From positions 1 through 10,904 of the forward strand of contig JBGVAK010000063.1 of assembly GCA_045224495.1 (NCBI GenBank): DNA of 10,904 nucleotides, in the 5' to 3' direction. The translations under genes were made by a program, and so were the position numbers. The notes below the pieces were generated by a model. That model did not search any database. It was given only the letters and a program-made list of their open reading frames with translations, and had not been told where the DNA came from. This stretch comes from RUG472 sp045224495 (GTDB lineage: Bacteria; Bacillota; Clostridia; Christensenellales; CAG-138). This document shows, piece by piece, positions 1-6,842 of the stretch (positions within the stretch are counted from its first letter, which is position 1; each line of letters opens with the position of its first letter).

Positions 1-2043
1 CTGACCTTCACCAACAAGGCTGCCAAGGAGATGAAGGAGCGGGTGGAGAAGCTGACCGGCGGGGAGAGCGGCGTGTGGCTGTTCACCTTCCACGGTTTCT
101 GCGCGCGGCTTCTGTCCATGGAGATCGAAGCCCTTGGGTACGACAGGCGCTTCAGCATCTACGACGAGGACGATCAACAAGCCCTTATCGGCCATATCAT
201 CAAGGATATGAACCTGAACGACAAGGTGTTCTCCAAGCGCATGCTGGCGGGCATTTTCTCCGACGCTAAGAACCACTCCCTCCGCCCTCAGGACTATCTC
301 GTCCAGAGCTACCAGCCCCGGCAGGTGACGGAGGCCTTCGCCCTCTATCAAAAGCGGCTCAAGGAGGCCAACGCTCTCGATTTCGACGATCTGCTCTTGA
401 AGACCATAAAGCTGTTCGAGAAGCGGCCGGACATCCTGCAGAAGTATCGGGACCGGTTCCGCTACATCCTGGTGGACGAGTATCAGGACACCAACATGGC
501 CCAGTACCATATCGTGAGCCTGCTGGCCAGGGAGCATAGGAACCTGTGCGTGGTGGGCGACGACGACCAGAGCATCTACGGCTGGCGCGGGGCGGATATC
601 CGCAATATTTTGGAGTTTGAAAAGGACTTCCCCGGCGCCCATGTGGTGCGCCTCGAACAGAACTATCGATCCACGGACAAGATCCTGGAGGCAGCCAACC
701 GGGTCATCGAAAACAACCGGGGCCGCAAATCGAAACGCCTCTGGACCGACAAGGCCGACGGCTTCCCCATCACGGTCTACGAGGGCCGCACAGAGCGGGA
801 GGAAGCTGTGTACATATGCGACCGCATTCTGAACGGTCGGCGCATGGGCAGCCGATACGACAGCTTCGCCGTCCTCTACAGGACCCACGCCCAGAGCCGT
901 ATCTTGGAGATGATCCTCCAAAGCTACAGCATCCCTTACCGGGTCTACGGCGGCACCTCCTTCTTCAACCGTTCCGAGGTGAAGGATGTGCTGTCCTATC
1001 TGAGGCTCCTCAGCAACCCCAACGACGACGTGGCCTTCGCCCGCATCATCAACGTGCCTCGCCGCGGCATCGGCAACGCTGCGTTGGAGGAACTGCGGGC
1101 GGAAGCCCAGCAGCGGGAGCTTTCTCTCTTTGCGGTGGTGCTGGACCCCCAGACCCTGTCTCTCCGGACCAAGGCCAAGTTTGCTCCCTTTGCTGAGATC
1201 ATGCAGACAGCCTTCGAGGAGTACGGCAAAAAGGCTTTCTCGGTGTTCGCCGCCGACCTGTTAAGGCGCATCGGCTACGACGCGTACCTGAAGGAGGATA
1301 AGAAGGAGAACTATGAGGTCCGCTCCGAGAACGTGAAGGAGCTGTTGAACTATATGAGTGAATTTGAAGCCTCCTTCGACGATCCCGACGAGGATATGCT
1401 TCAGTCCTTCCTGAACACCGTGGCTCTGTTCATGAACGCAGACAACGTGGACGAGCAGAACGGCTGTGTGAACCTCATGACCCTCCACGCCGCCAAAGGT
1501 TTGGAGTTCGATACGGTGTTCCTCTGCGGCATGGAGGACGGTCTCTTCCCCTCCGCCCAATCCAAGTTCGACCCTGAGAAGCTGGAAGAGGAGCGTCGCC
1601 TCTGCTACGTTGGCGTGACCCGGGCCCGGGAGAAACTGTACCTGACCTATGCGGGCAGCCGCATGCTCTACGGTCAGTTCACCACCTCCCAGCCCTCCGT
1701 CTTCCTGCGGGAGATGGGCGACGCCATCCGCATGCCCGGCGAATCCCGTCGAGACCAGGCCGTACAGAAGACCGCTCCCACGGAAAGCTTCCATGCCCAG
1801 CCGGCCCCGACCCACGCCGGTCCCCAGGTCTTTATGGGCACCAAGCCCGCCGCGACGCCCAAGCCCGACAACAAGGTCCTGGACTGGTCGGACGGCGACC
1901 GGGTCCGCCACGCCATCTTCGGCGAGGGCATCATCATAGGCGTAGAGGGCAAAGGCGCGTCCCAGATCGTACAGGTACGGTTCAAGAACGGCATAGAAAA
2001 ACGGCTGACCGCCCTGTATGCTCCCCTCACCCGTTTGGAATAA
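1..2043 (+). CDS. pcrA: ATP-dependent DNA helicase PcrA (UvrD/Rep family), 5'-truncated by the window edge
   Basis: This is a superfamily 1A 3'-to-5' DNA helicase used in repair, in clearing replication-transcription conflicts and in plasmid replication. The reading frame is open from base 1, where translation gives motif Ia (TFTNKAAKEM). The start codon and Walker A motif therefore lie upstream, and the ATG at 31 is internal. Visible motifs by base position are Ib TFHGF (85-99), II DEYQDT (475-492), III GDDDQSIYGWRG (556-591), IV LEQNYRST (652-675), V TLHAAKGLEFD (1480-1512) and VI GVTRAREKL (1612-1638). A flexible Pro/Ala-rich linker follows. The C-terminus, from GDRVRHAIFGEG at about 1894, is the Tudor-like domain that in PcrA/UvrD contacts RNA polymerase. 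The visible 680 residues plus about 60 missing fit the usual length of about 740. ligA begins 9 bases after the stop, as in the Bacillus pcrA-ligA pair. RecB-type or Rep helicases are less likely because of this tail and the neighbour. Confidence 0.96.
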   Translation: MTFTNKAAKEMKERVEKLTGGESGVWLFTFHGFCARLLSMEIEALGYDRRFSIYDEDDQQALIGHIIKDMNLNDKVFSKRMLAGIFSDAKNHSLRPQDYLVQSYQPRQVTEAFALYQKRLKEANALDFDDLLLKTIKLFEKRPDILQKYRDRFRYILVDEYQDTNMAQYHIVSLLAREHRNLCVVGDDDQSIYGWRGADIRNILEFEKDFPGAHVVRLEQNYRSTDKILEAANRVIENNRGRKSKRLWTDKADGFPITVYEGRTEREEAVYICDRILNGRRMGSRYDSFAVLYRTHAQSRILEMILQSYSIPYRVYGGTSFFNRSEVKDVLSYLRLLSNPNDDVAFARIINVPRRGIGNAALEELRAEAQQRELSLFAVVLDPQTLSLRTKAKFAPFAEIMQTAFEEYGKKAFSVFAADLLRRIGYDAYLKEDKKENYEVRSENVKELLNYMSEFEASFDDPDEDMLQSFLNTVALFMNADNVDEQNGCVNLMTLHAAKGLEFDTVFLCGMEDGLFPSAQSKFDPEKLEEERRLCYVGVTRAREKLYLTYAGSRMLYGQFTTSQPSVFLREMGDAIRMPGESRRDQAVQKTAPTESFHAQPAPTHAGPQVFMGTKPAATPKPDNKVLDWSDGDRVRHAIFGEGIIIGVEGKGASQIVQVRFKNGIEKRLTALYAPLTRLE

Positions 2044-2052
2044 TAGGAGACT

Positions 2053-4017
2053 ATGGAAAAGGATACGTTGCAACGCATGCAGGAGCTGGTGGACCGGCTC
2101 AACACATACGCCCGCGCTTACTATGTGGAGGACGCGCCGCTGATCTCCGACGGGGAGTATGACGCCCTGGAGGCGGAGCTCATCGCCCTCGAAAAAGAAA
2201 CGGGCACGGTGCTCCCCGACAGCCCCACACATCGGGTGGGCGGCGAGCCCTTGGCGAAATTCGAGGAGCATCGGCATTTGGGCCGTCTCTGGAGCCTCGA
2301 TAAGGTCCGGACGTTGGACGGCATCCGGGAGTGGATGGACCGGGTCAAGCGGCTGCTGGACCTCAGTGAGGACCCGCTCTACGCCCTCGAATACAAGTTC
2401 GACGGTCTGACCATCAACCTGACCTACGGGAACGGTGTCCTCACCCAGGGCGCCACCCGGGGCAACGGCGTCACGGGCGAAGCCATACTGCCCCAGCTCA
2501 AGACCATTCGCTCCCTGCCCCTCACCATCCCCTTTACGGGCCGCATGGAGGTCCAGGGCGAGTGCATCATGTGCCTGTCCGTGCTGAACAAATACAATAA
2601 GACTGCTAAGGAGCCTTTGAAGAACGCCCGGAACGCTGCGGCGGGAGCCCTTCGGAACCTGGATCCCCAGGTGACGGCGGAGCGGCATTTGAGCTGCTTC
2701 TGCTACAACGTGGGATACATCGAGGGCAAGGAGCTCCACGACCATCAGGAGATGATGGCCTTTCTGCGGGAGAACGGATTCCCCGTCTCTCCCTTCGTCC
2801 ACTACGGCCACGGGGCGGACGAGTTCATCGAGCTCATCGACAAGGTAGCCGAGGAACGGGACGGGCTGGACTTCCTCATCGACGGCATGGTCATCAAGAT
2901 CTGCGACTTTGCTCAGCGGGAGCAGCTGGGCTACACGGAGAAGTTCCCCCGCTGGGCCATGGCCTACAAGTTCGCCGCGGAGGAAGCCACCACCACCATC
3001 GAGAGCGTCACCTGGGAGGTGGGCCGCACCGGCAAGCTGACCCCCGTGGCCCATGTGGAGCCGGTGGATCTTTGCGGCGTCACCGTCAGCAACGCCACCT
3101 TGAACAACTGGGACGATATCTGCCGCAAGCAGGTGGGCATCGGCTCTAGGGTCTTCATTCGGCGGAGCAACGACGTCATTCCCGAAATCCTGGGTGCCGT
3201 GCCGGGAGATACGCCCAAAGCGCCCGTGGAGAAGCCCACGGTCTGCCCCTTCTGCGGCGCCCACGTGGAGCATCGGGGCGTGCACCTCTACTGCACCAAC
3301 CCCCTCTCCTGTCGGCCTCAGATCATCTCCCGCCTCGCTCACTTCGCGAGCCGGGACGCCATGGACATCGACACCTTCGCGGACAAGACCGCCGAGCAGC
3401 TCTTCAATGAGCTGAACGTGGCCACCATCCCGGAACTCTATACCCTGCGCCGGGACCGGCTGCTGGGGCTGGAGGGTTTCGGCGAAAAGAAGGCTCAGAA
3501 CCTGTTGACCGCCCTCGAGAACAGCAAGCATCGGCCCCTCAGCGCCTTTTTGAACGCCCTGGGCATCCCCAACGTGGGTGTGAAGACCGCCCGGGACCTG
3601 TCGCTGACCTTCGGGTCCTTGGACAAGCTACGAAACGCCACCTTCGACGAGCTCGTCGCCATTGAGGACGTGGGCGATATCGTAGCGGAGAGCATCCTCT
3701 CCTTCTTCCACGACCCCCGCATCAGCCGTCAGATCGACGATCTTATGGCCTACGGCGTCTCCCCCGTGGCAGACCGGGCAGCCACAAGCTCCCCCATCAG
3801 CGGCAAGACCATCGTGGTCACGGGGACGTTGCCGACTCTGAGCCGGAAGGAAGCCGAGGATTTGATCATGGACCATGGCGGAAAGGCGGCGGGCAGCGTC
3901 AGCAAGAAGACCGACTACGTCCTGGCGGGCGAGGCGGCGGGCAGCAAGCTCACCAAAGCCCAGCAGCTGGGCATCCCCATAATCGACGAACAGACCCTTT
4001 TGGATTGGTTGAAATGA
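2053..4017 (+). CDS. ligA: NAD+-dependent DNA ligase LigA
   Basis: LigA seals 3'-OH/5'-phosphate nicks using NAD+, during Okazaki fragment joining and excision repair. The protein has 654 residues, near the family norm. Domains in order: Ia NMN-binding region (1-65, with YYVEDAPLISDGEYD); adenylation domain with the nucleophile Lys115 in YKFDG, RNAAAGAL at 193-200 and DGMVIK at 277-282; OB fold with VGRTGKLTP from 323; a four-cysteine zinc finger (C398, C401, C414, C420); helix-hairpin-helix repeats with GIPNVG; and a C-terminal BRCT domain (about 579-654, ending DWLK). The motif wording (YKFDG, ATRGNGVTGE, KNARNAAAGALRNLDP) departs from the E. coli/B. subtilis consensus (K-[IL]-DG, RGDG-TGED), but it resembles a LigA form I recall from Clostridia. 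The nucleophile and zinc ligands are intact, so it should be active. The ATG at 2053 follows AGGAG at 2045-2049, only 3 bases upstream, so initiation may rely partly on coupling to pcrA. Confidence 0.97.
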   Translation: MEKDTLQRMQELVDRLNTYARAYYVEDAPLISDGEYDALEAELIALEKETGTVLPDSPTHRVGGEPLAKFEEHRHLGRLWSLDKVRTLDGIREWMDRVKRLLDLSEDPLYALEYKFDGLTINLTYGNGVLTQGATRGNGVTGEAILPQLKTIRSLPLTIPFTGRMEVQGECIMCLSVLNKYNKTAKEPLKNARNAAAGALRNLDPQVTAERHLSCFCYNVGYIEGKELHDHQEMMAFLRENGFPVSPFVHYGHGADEFIELIDKVAEERDGLDFLIDGMVIKICDFAQREQLGYTEKFPRWAMAYKFAAEEATTTIESVTWEVGRTGKLTPVAHVEPVDLCGVTVSNATLNNWDDICRKQVGIGSRVFIRRSNDVIPEILGAVPGDTPKAPVEKPTVCPFCGAHVEHRGVHLYCTNPLSCRPQIISRLAHFASRDAMDIDTFADKTAEQLFNELNVATIPELYTLRRDRLLGLEGFGEKKAQNLLTALENSKHRPLSAFLNALGIPNVGVKTARDLSLTFGSLDKLRNATFDELVAIEDVGDIVAESILSFFHDPRISRQIDDLMAYGVSPVADRAATSSPISGKTIVVTGTLPTLSRKEAEDLIMDHGGKAAGSVSKKTDYVLAGEAAGSKLTKAQQLGIPIIDEQTLLDWLK

Positions 4018-4982
4018 GAATCGGAAAACTGGAAAACAGTGAGCTGGAAGCGCTGATCCTGAATAAATTCAAACGCATCCGTCCGGAGTCCCTGACCGTG
4101 CCCCGGGTGGGTGAGGATTGCGCCGCCTTGGACTTCGACGGGGATCTGATCGTGCTTAGCATGGATCCCATCACCTCCGCCGGCGACAAGAGCCTGGGGC
4201 TGTTGAGCGTCCACGTGAACTGCAACGACGCCATCTGCATGGGCGCGGAGCCCGTGGGATTGCTGGTGACGCTGCTGCTGCCCCCGGACTATCCCACGGA
4301 GGGCATCGGCCGCATCGCGGACGACCTTTCCGCCGCGGCCCGGGTGGCCCACGTGGACATCCTGGGCGGGCATACGGAGTTCACCGACGCCGTGACGAGG
4401 CCCATCACCTGCACCAGCGTGGTGGCCAGGATGCCCAAAGGCCATAAGCTTTCCGGTCTCCAGGCGGGCGATGAGCTGGTCATGACCAAAAGCGCCGCCC
4501 TGGAGGGTACGGCCATCCTGGCCACGGAGCACGCGGATAAGCTGGCCCACCTCTCCCCCGCCCTGTTACGGGAGGCGGAAGGATATTTTTCCCTTCTGTC
4601 CGTGGTGACCGAAGGCAAGGTGGCTCTTCATCACGGCGTCCACGCCATGCACGACGTGACGGAGGGCGGAATCCTGGGCGCGGCCTGGGAGATCTGCTAC
4701 GCTGCCGGGCTGGGGCTTATCCTGGACAGGGACGCCATCCCCGTGTCCGAGGCCACCCGTGAGATAGCACGCGCCGCCGGCATCGACCCTCTGCGGCTGT
4801 TGGGCAGCGGGAGCCTCCTCATAGGCTGCGCGGACGGGCGAGCCATGGCGGAGGCGCTCCAACAGGCGGGCATCCCCGCTGCCGTCATCGGCCGGGTGGC
4901 GGAGGCCGGTTTCCGTTCCATGGACGGAACGGCTATCGACCCGCCCCGGGAAGACGCCCTGTACGACGCCTTCCTGCCGTAA
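4014..4982 (+). CDS. AIR synthase-related (PurM/HypE-like) protein of unknown function
   Basis: This 322-residue protein has the two-domain PurM-like ATP-binding fold shared by PurM, PurL, SelD, ThiL and HypE. Visible signatures are GEDCAALDFDGD near the N-terminus, MDPITSAGDKS from residue 50, CNDAICMGAEP at 70-80, ILGGHTE in the middle, HDVTEGG at 213-219 opening the C-terminal AIRS_C half, and GSGSLL near the end. It matches the HypE-like 'hydrogenase maturation factor' class often annotated in Clostridia. However, it ends in YDAFLP and lacks the C-terminal cysteine that HypE uses to carry the thiocarbamate/cyanide ligand, so genuine NiFe-hydrogenase maturation is unlikely. No hyp genes are nearby. 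The ATG at 4014 overlaps the ligA stop as ATGA, implying translational coupling. A TTG at 4005 would add three residues but is less attractive. ThiL or SelD are alternative relatives, but the motif wording fits HypE better. Substrate unknown. Confidence 0.85.
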   Translation: MRIGKLENSELEALILNKFKRIRPESLTVPRVGEDCAALDFDGDLIVLSMDPITSAGDKSLGLLSVHVNCNDAICMGAEPVGLLVTLLLPPDYPTEGIGRIADDLSAAARVAHVDILGGHTEFTDAVTRPITCTSVVARMPKGHKLSGLQAGDELVMTKSAALEGTAILATEHADKLAHLSPALLREAEGYFSLLSVVTEGKVALHHGVHAMHDVTEGGILGAAWEICYAAGLGLILDRDAIPVSEATREIARAAGIDPLRLLGSGSLLIGCADGRAMAEALQQAGIPAAVIGRVAEAGFRSMDGTAIDPPREDALYDAFLP

Positions 4983-4991
4983 GATTGGGAC

Positions 4992-5021
4992 TTGCACAGG
5001 TCGGATATGCTGTGCTATAAT
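4992..5021 (+). promoter_or_regulatory. Sigma-A-type promoter with extended -10, ahead of yicC
   Basis: TTGCAC at 4992-4997 (4 of 6 to TTGACA) and a perfect TATAAT at 5016-5021 are separated by 18 bases. TG at 5013-5014 gives an extended -10 (TGCTATAAT). Transcription should start near 5027-5028, leaving a leader of about 17 bases with the Shine-Dalgarno GGAGG at 5033-5037. It lies in the 62-base gap after the HypE-like gene, in locally AT-richer sequence, and is the only convincing promoter seen in the window. It probably drives yicC-gmk-rpoZ and perhaps priA onward. The start site is inferred. Confidence 0.85.
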
Positions 5022-5044
5022 ACGATGATTTTGGAGGTAGCCTT

Positions 5045-5920
5045 ATGTACAGCATGACCGGATATGGACGCGGCGCGGCGTCGTTGGAAGGCCGGGAGCT
5101 TACCATCGAGCTAAAAAGCGTCAACAACCGGTTTTTGGATATCGGCATGAAGCTGCCCCGGCAGCTGTCCTTTCTGGAGGACGGGCTGAGGAAGCTTTTG
5201 AACGATGCCTTGAGCCGTGGCCATGTGGACGTGTTCGTCAACTACCGGAATCTTCGGAGCGACGCCAAGACCGTCCGCGTGGACGAAGCGCTCCTGAAAG
5301 CCTACCTCGCCTCCGCCCGGGAGAGCGCCAAGGCGTTGGACCTGGAGGACGATCTCACCTTGTCCAAAGCCCTGACGTTGCCGGACGTGACCACCATCCT
5401 GCCCGCCGACGAGGACCAGCAGGCCCTAATGGACCTGGCGAGGACCGTCATGACGGAGGCCATCGAAAATCTGAAGGCTATGCGGTTCAAGGAGGGCGAA
5501 CGGCTGAAGCTGGACCTTTCCGCCCGCATGGACACCATGACCGGCTACGCCGCCGCCATCGAGCGCCGGGCGCCTGCCGTCGTGGAGGAGTATCGTGAGA
5601 AACTCACCGCCCGCATAGAGGACTTGCTGGGCGAGACGGAGGTGGACCGGGCGCGGCTCGCCACGGAGGTGGCCATCTTCGCGGATCGGGCCGCCATCGA
5701 CGAGGAGATCGTCCGGCTCAACACCCATCTGGTCCACTTTCGGGAGCTGTTGACTGCCGACGAACCCGTGGGCCGGAAGATGGACTTCCTGGTCCAGGAG
5801 ATAAACCGGGAGTGCAACACCATCGGCTCCAAGGCCAACGACGGCGAATTGACCAGCATCGTCCTGCTCTCCAAGGCGGAGATCGAAAAGCTGCGGGAGC
5901 AGATCCAAAACATCGAATAA
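5045..5920 (+). CDS. yicC: YicC/YloC-family endoribonuclease
   Basis: This 291-residue protein belongs to the YicC family, in which E. coli YicC and B. subtilis YloC are reported as endoribonucleases acting on RNA. The N-terminal YicC_N domain begins with the hallmark MTGYGR and continues with ELKSVNNRFLDI. A central helical, charged segment follows. The C-terminal DUF1732 domain (about 207-291) carries GRKMDFLVQEINRECNTIGS, with NREC-NT at 254-259, and ends in the family-typical KAEIEKLREQIQNIE. Length is the usual 290 or so. The ATG at 5045 has GGAGG seven bases upstream and is preferred over the in-frame ATG at 5054, because family members begin a few residues before SMTGYGR. It is the first gene after a strong promoter and sits 15 bases before gmk, the usual order in Bacillota except that remA is not between them. 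Confidence 0.95.
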   Translation: MYSMTGYGRGAASLEGRELTIELKSVNNRFLDIGMKLPRQLSFLEDGLRKLLNDALSRGHVDVFVNYRNLRSDAKTVRVDEALLKAYLASARESAKALDLEDDLTLSKALTLPDVTTILPADEDQQALMDLARTVMTEAIENLKAMRFKEGERLKLDLSARMDTMTGYAAAIERRAPAVVEEYREKLTARIEDLLGETEVDRARLATEVAIFADRAAIDEEIVRLNTHLVHFRELLTADEPVGRKMDFLVQEINRECNTIGSKANDGELTSIVLLSKAEIEKLREQIQNIE

Positions 5921-5935
5921 GCAAGGGGGTATCCC

Positions 5936-6559
5936 ATGAAAGAACAGAGAAAAGGGTTGCTGCTGGTGGTTTCCGGCCCCTCCGGCGTGGGCAAGGGGAC
6001 CTTGGTCAAAGCCCTGATGGACCGGAACCCAAAGATCAAGATGTCCGTATCCGCCACCACCCGTGAGCCCCGTCCCGGAGAGATCGAAGGGGTCCACTAC
6101 TTCTTCAAGACCGAGGAGGCCTTCAAGGCCATGGTGGATAGGGGCGAGTTCCTGGAATATATCCACGTGTTCGGCAGCAAATACTACGGCACGCCCCGCT
6201 CCTTTGTGGAGCAGCACCTTGAAAACGGCTACGACGTCATATTGGAGATCGACGTGCAAGGGGCCATGAAGGTGAAACAGGCCTTCCCCGACGCGGTGCT
6301 GATGTTCATCACCGCCCCCAGCATGAGCGAGATCAAGTCCCGCCTCATCGGTCGGGGCACGGAGACCATGGAGCAGGTGGAGAAGCGCTTCGCCACCGCC
6401 TTCGAGGAGATCAAGATGATCCCGCAGTACGATTACGTGATCGTCAACGACGTGGTGGACGTGGCCGTACACCACATGGAAGCCATTTTGGAAGCGGAGC
6501 GGTGCCGCACCGCACGCAGTACATACTTACTGGAAGCTACTGAGGAAATTGGGAGGTAA
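5936..6559 (+). CDS. gmk: Guanylate kinase
   Basis: Gmk phosphorylates GMP (and dGMP) to GDP with ATP in the cytoplasm, an essential step of purine nucleotide supply. The 207-residue length is standard. The P-loop GPSGVGKGT occupies residues 14-22. It is followed by the GMP-binding elements SATTREPRPGE and GVHYFF, GEFLEY, YYGTP, the core VILEIDVQGA, and the lid-region motif RLIGRGTE. The final stretch YDYVIVNDVVD is also typical. The start at 5936 follows GGGGT at 5925-5929. The stop TAA (6557-6559) lies directly after the Shine-Dalgarno of rpoZ, so the two are tightly coupled. In Bacillota Gmk is inhibited by (p)ppGpp; nothing in the sequence suggests an exception, though the relevant residues were not checked in detail. 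Confidence 0.98.
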   Translation: MKEQRKGLLLVVSGPSGVGKGTLVKALMDRNPKIKMSVSATTREPRPGEIEGVHYFFKTEEAFKAMVDRGEFLEYIHVFGSKYYGTPRSFVEQHLENGYDVILEIDVQGAMKVKQAFPDAVLMFITAPSMSEIKSRLIGRGTETMEQVEKRFATAFEEIKMIPQYDYVIVNDVVDVAVHHMEAILEAERCRTARSTYLLEATEEIGR

Positions 6560-6565
6560 ACTACT

Positions 6566-6760
6566 ATGATGAATCGTCCGCCGGTCATGGAACTGGCCAA
6601 GAAAGCAGGTTCCCGTTATCAGCTGGTGACCGCTGTCGCCAACCGGGCCCGTCAACTGCAGGATGACCCCGATGCCCTGGGGAACAACAAGCCCCTGTCC
6701 ATGGCTGTGGAAGAGCTGTACGAGGATAAGCTCATCGTCATTCCCACCAAGGAGGCATAA
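6566..6760 (+). CDS. rpoZ: DNA-directed RNA polymerase omega subunit
   Basis: Omega is the small subunit that helps assemble and stabilise the beta' subunit of RNA polymerase. This 64-residue protein shows the family core SRYQLVTAVANRARQL followed by the second conserved block KPLSMAVEELYEDKL. It is short, as in Bacillota, and lacks the longer C-terminus of proteobacterial omega. Two ATGs are adjacent, at 6566 and 6569. The first is chosen because GGGAGG (6551-6556, inside the end of gmk) is 9 bases away, against 12 for the second. It lies 6 bases after gmk, the standard gmk-rpoZ pairing. The gene usually found next in Bacillus, coaBC (dfp), is missing here. Confidence 0.95.
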   Translation: MMNRPPVMELAKKAGSRYQLVTAVANRARQLQDDPDALGNNKPLSMAVEELYEDKLIVIPTKEA

Positions 6761-6780
6761 GGAGAACTCCCGTTGACCTG

Positions 6781-6810
6781 GCCCGCTTCGCACTCGGCTA
6801 CGAAGCGGGC
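6781..6810 (+). terminator. Perfect 10-bp stem-loop between rpoZ and priA, possible weak intrinsic terminator or attenuator
   Basis: GCCCGCTTCG (6781-6790) is exactly complementary to CGAAGCGGGC (6801-6810), with a 10-base loop. The stem is GC-rich and is followed by ATTCTTTACATT, a T-enriched but interrupted tail. This fits a leaky Rho-independent terminator that would lower transcription into priA relative to rpoZ. The T run is poor, so an RNA-stability or processing hairpin is an alternative. It ends 32 bases before the priA start, leaving the priA Shine-Dalgarno free. Confidence 0.55.
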
Positions 6811-6842
6811 ATTCTTTACATTGACGAGAAAGGAGGGGCAGT

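Noticed and set aside
1261..3531. Very long open frame (756 codons) on the minus strand across pcrA and ligA
   Set aside because: Its codons align exactly opposite the sense codons of pcrA and ligA, which share a frame. Antisense stops then need sense TTA, CTA or TCA, which this GC-rich genome rarely uses; the frame ends at the sense TTA at 1261-1263. The predicted protein is low-complexity (rich in G, V, H, L, E) with no recognisable domain.
4913..4932. Inverted repeat CCGTTCC/GGAACGG near the 3' end of the HypE-like gene
   Set aside because: A 7-bp stem inside coding sequence, about 50 bases before the stop and with no T run, so not a terminator; likely chance in GC-rich coding DNA.
5426..6475. 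Minus-strand open frame of 349 codons across yicC and gmk
   Set aside because: Same artefact: it is codon-aligned with both sense genes, ends opposite a sense CTA, and translates to a His/Asp/Val/Leu-rich product without motifs.
6499..6513. Inverted repeat GCGGTG-CCG-CACCGC near the end of gmk
   Set aside because: A 6-bp stem with a 3-base loop inside the gmk coding region and no T tract; expected by chance at this base composition.
6773..6778. TTGACC as a possible -35 box for a priA promoter
   Set aside because: No TATAAT-like hexamer occurs 16-19 bases downstream, where the stem-loop lies; TTGACG at 6821-6826 likewise has no -10 before the priA start.
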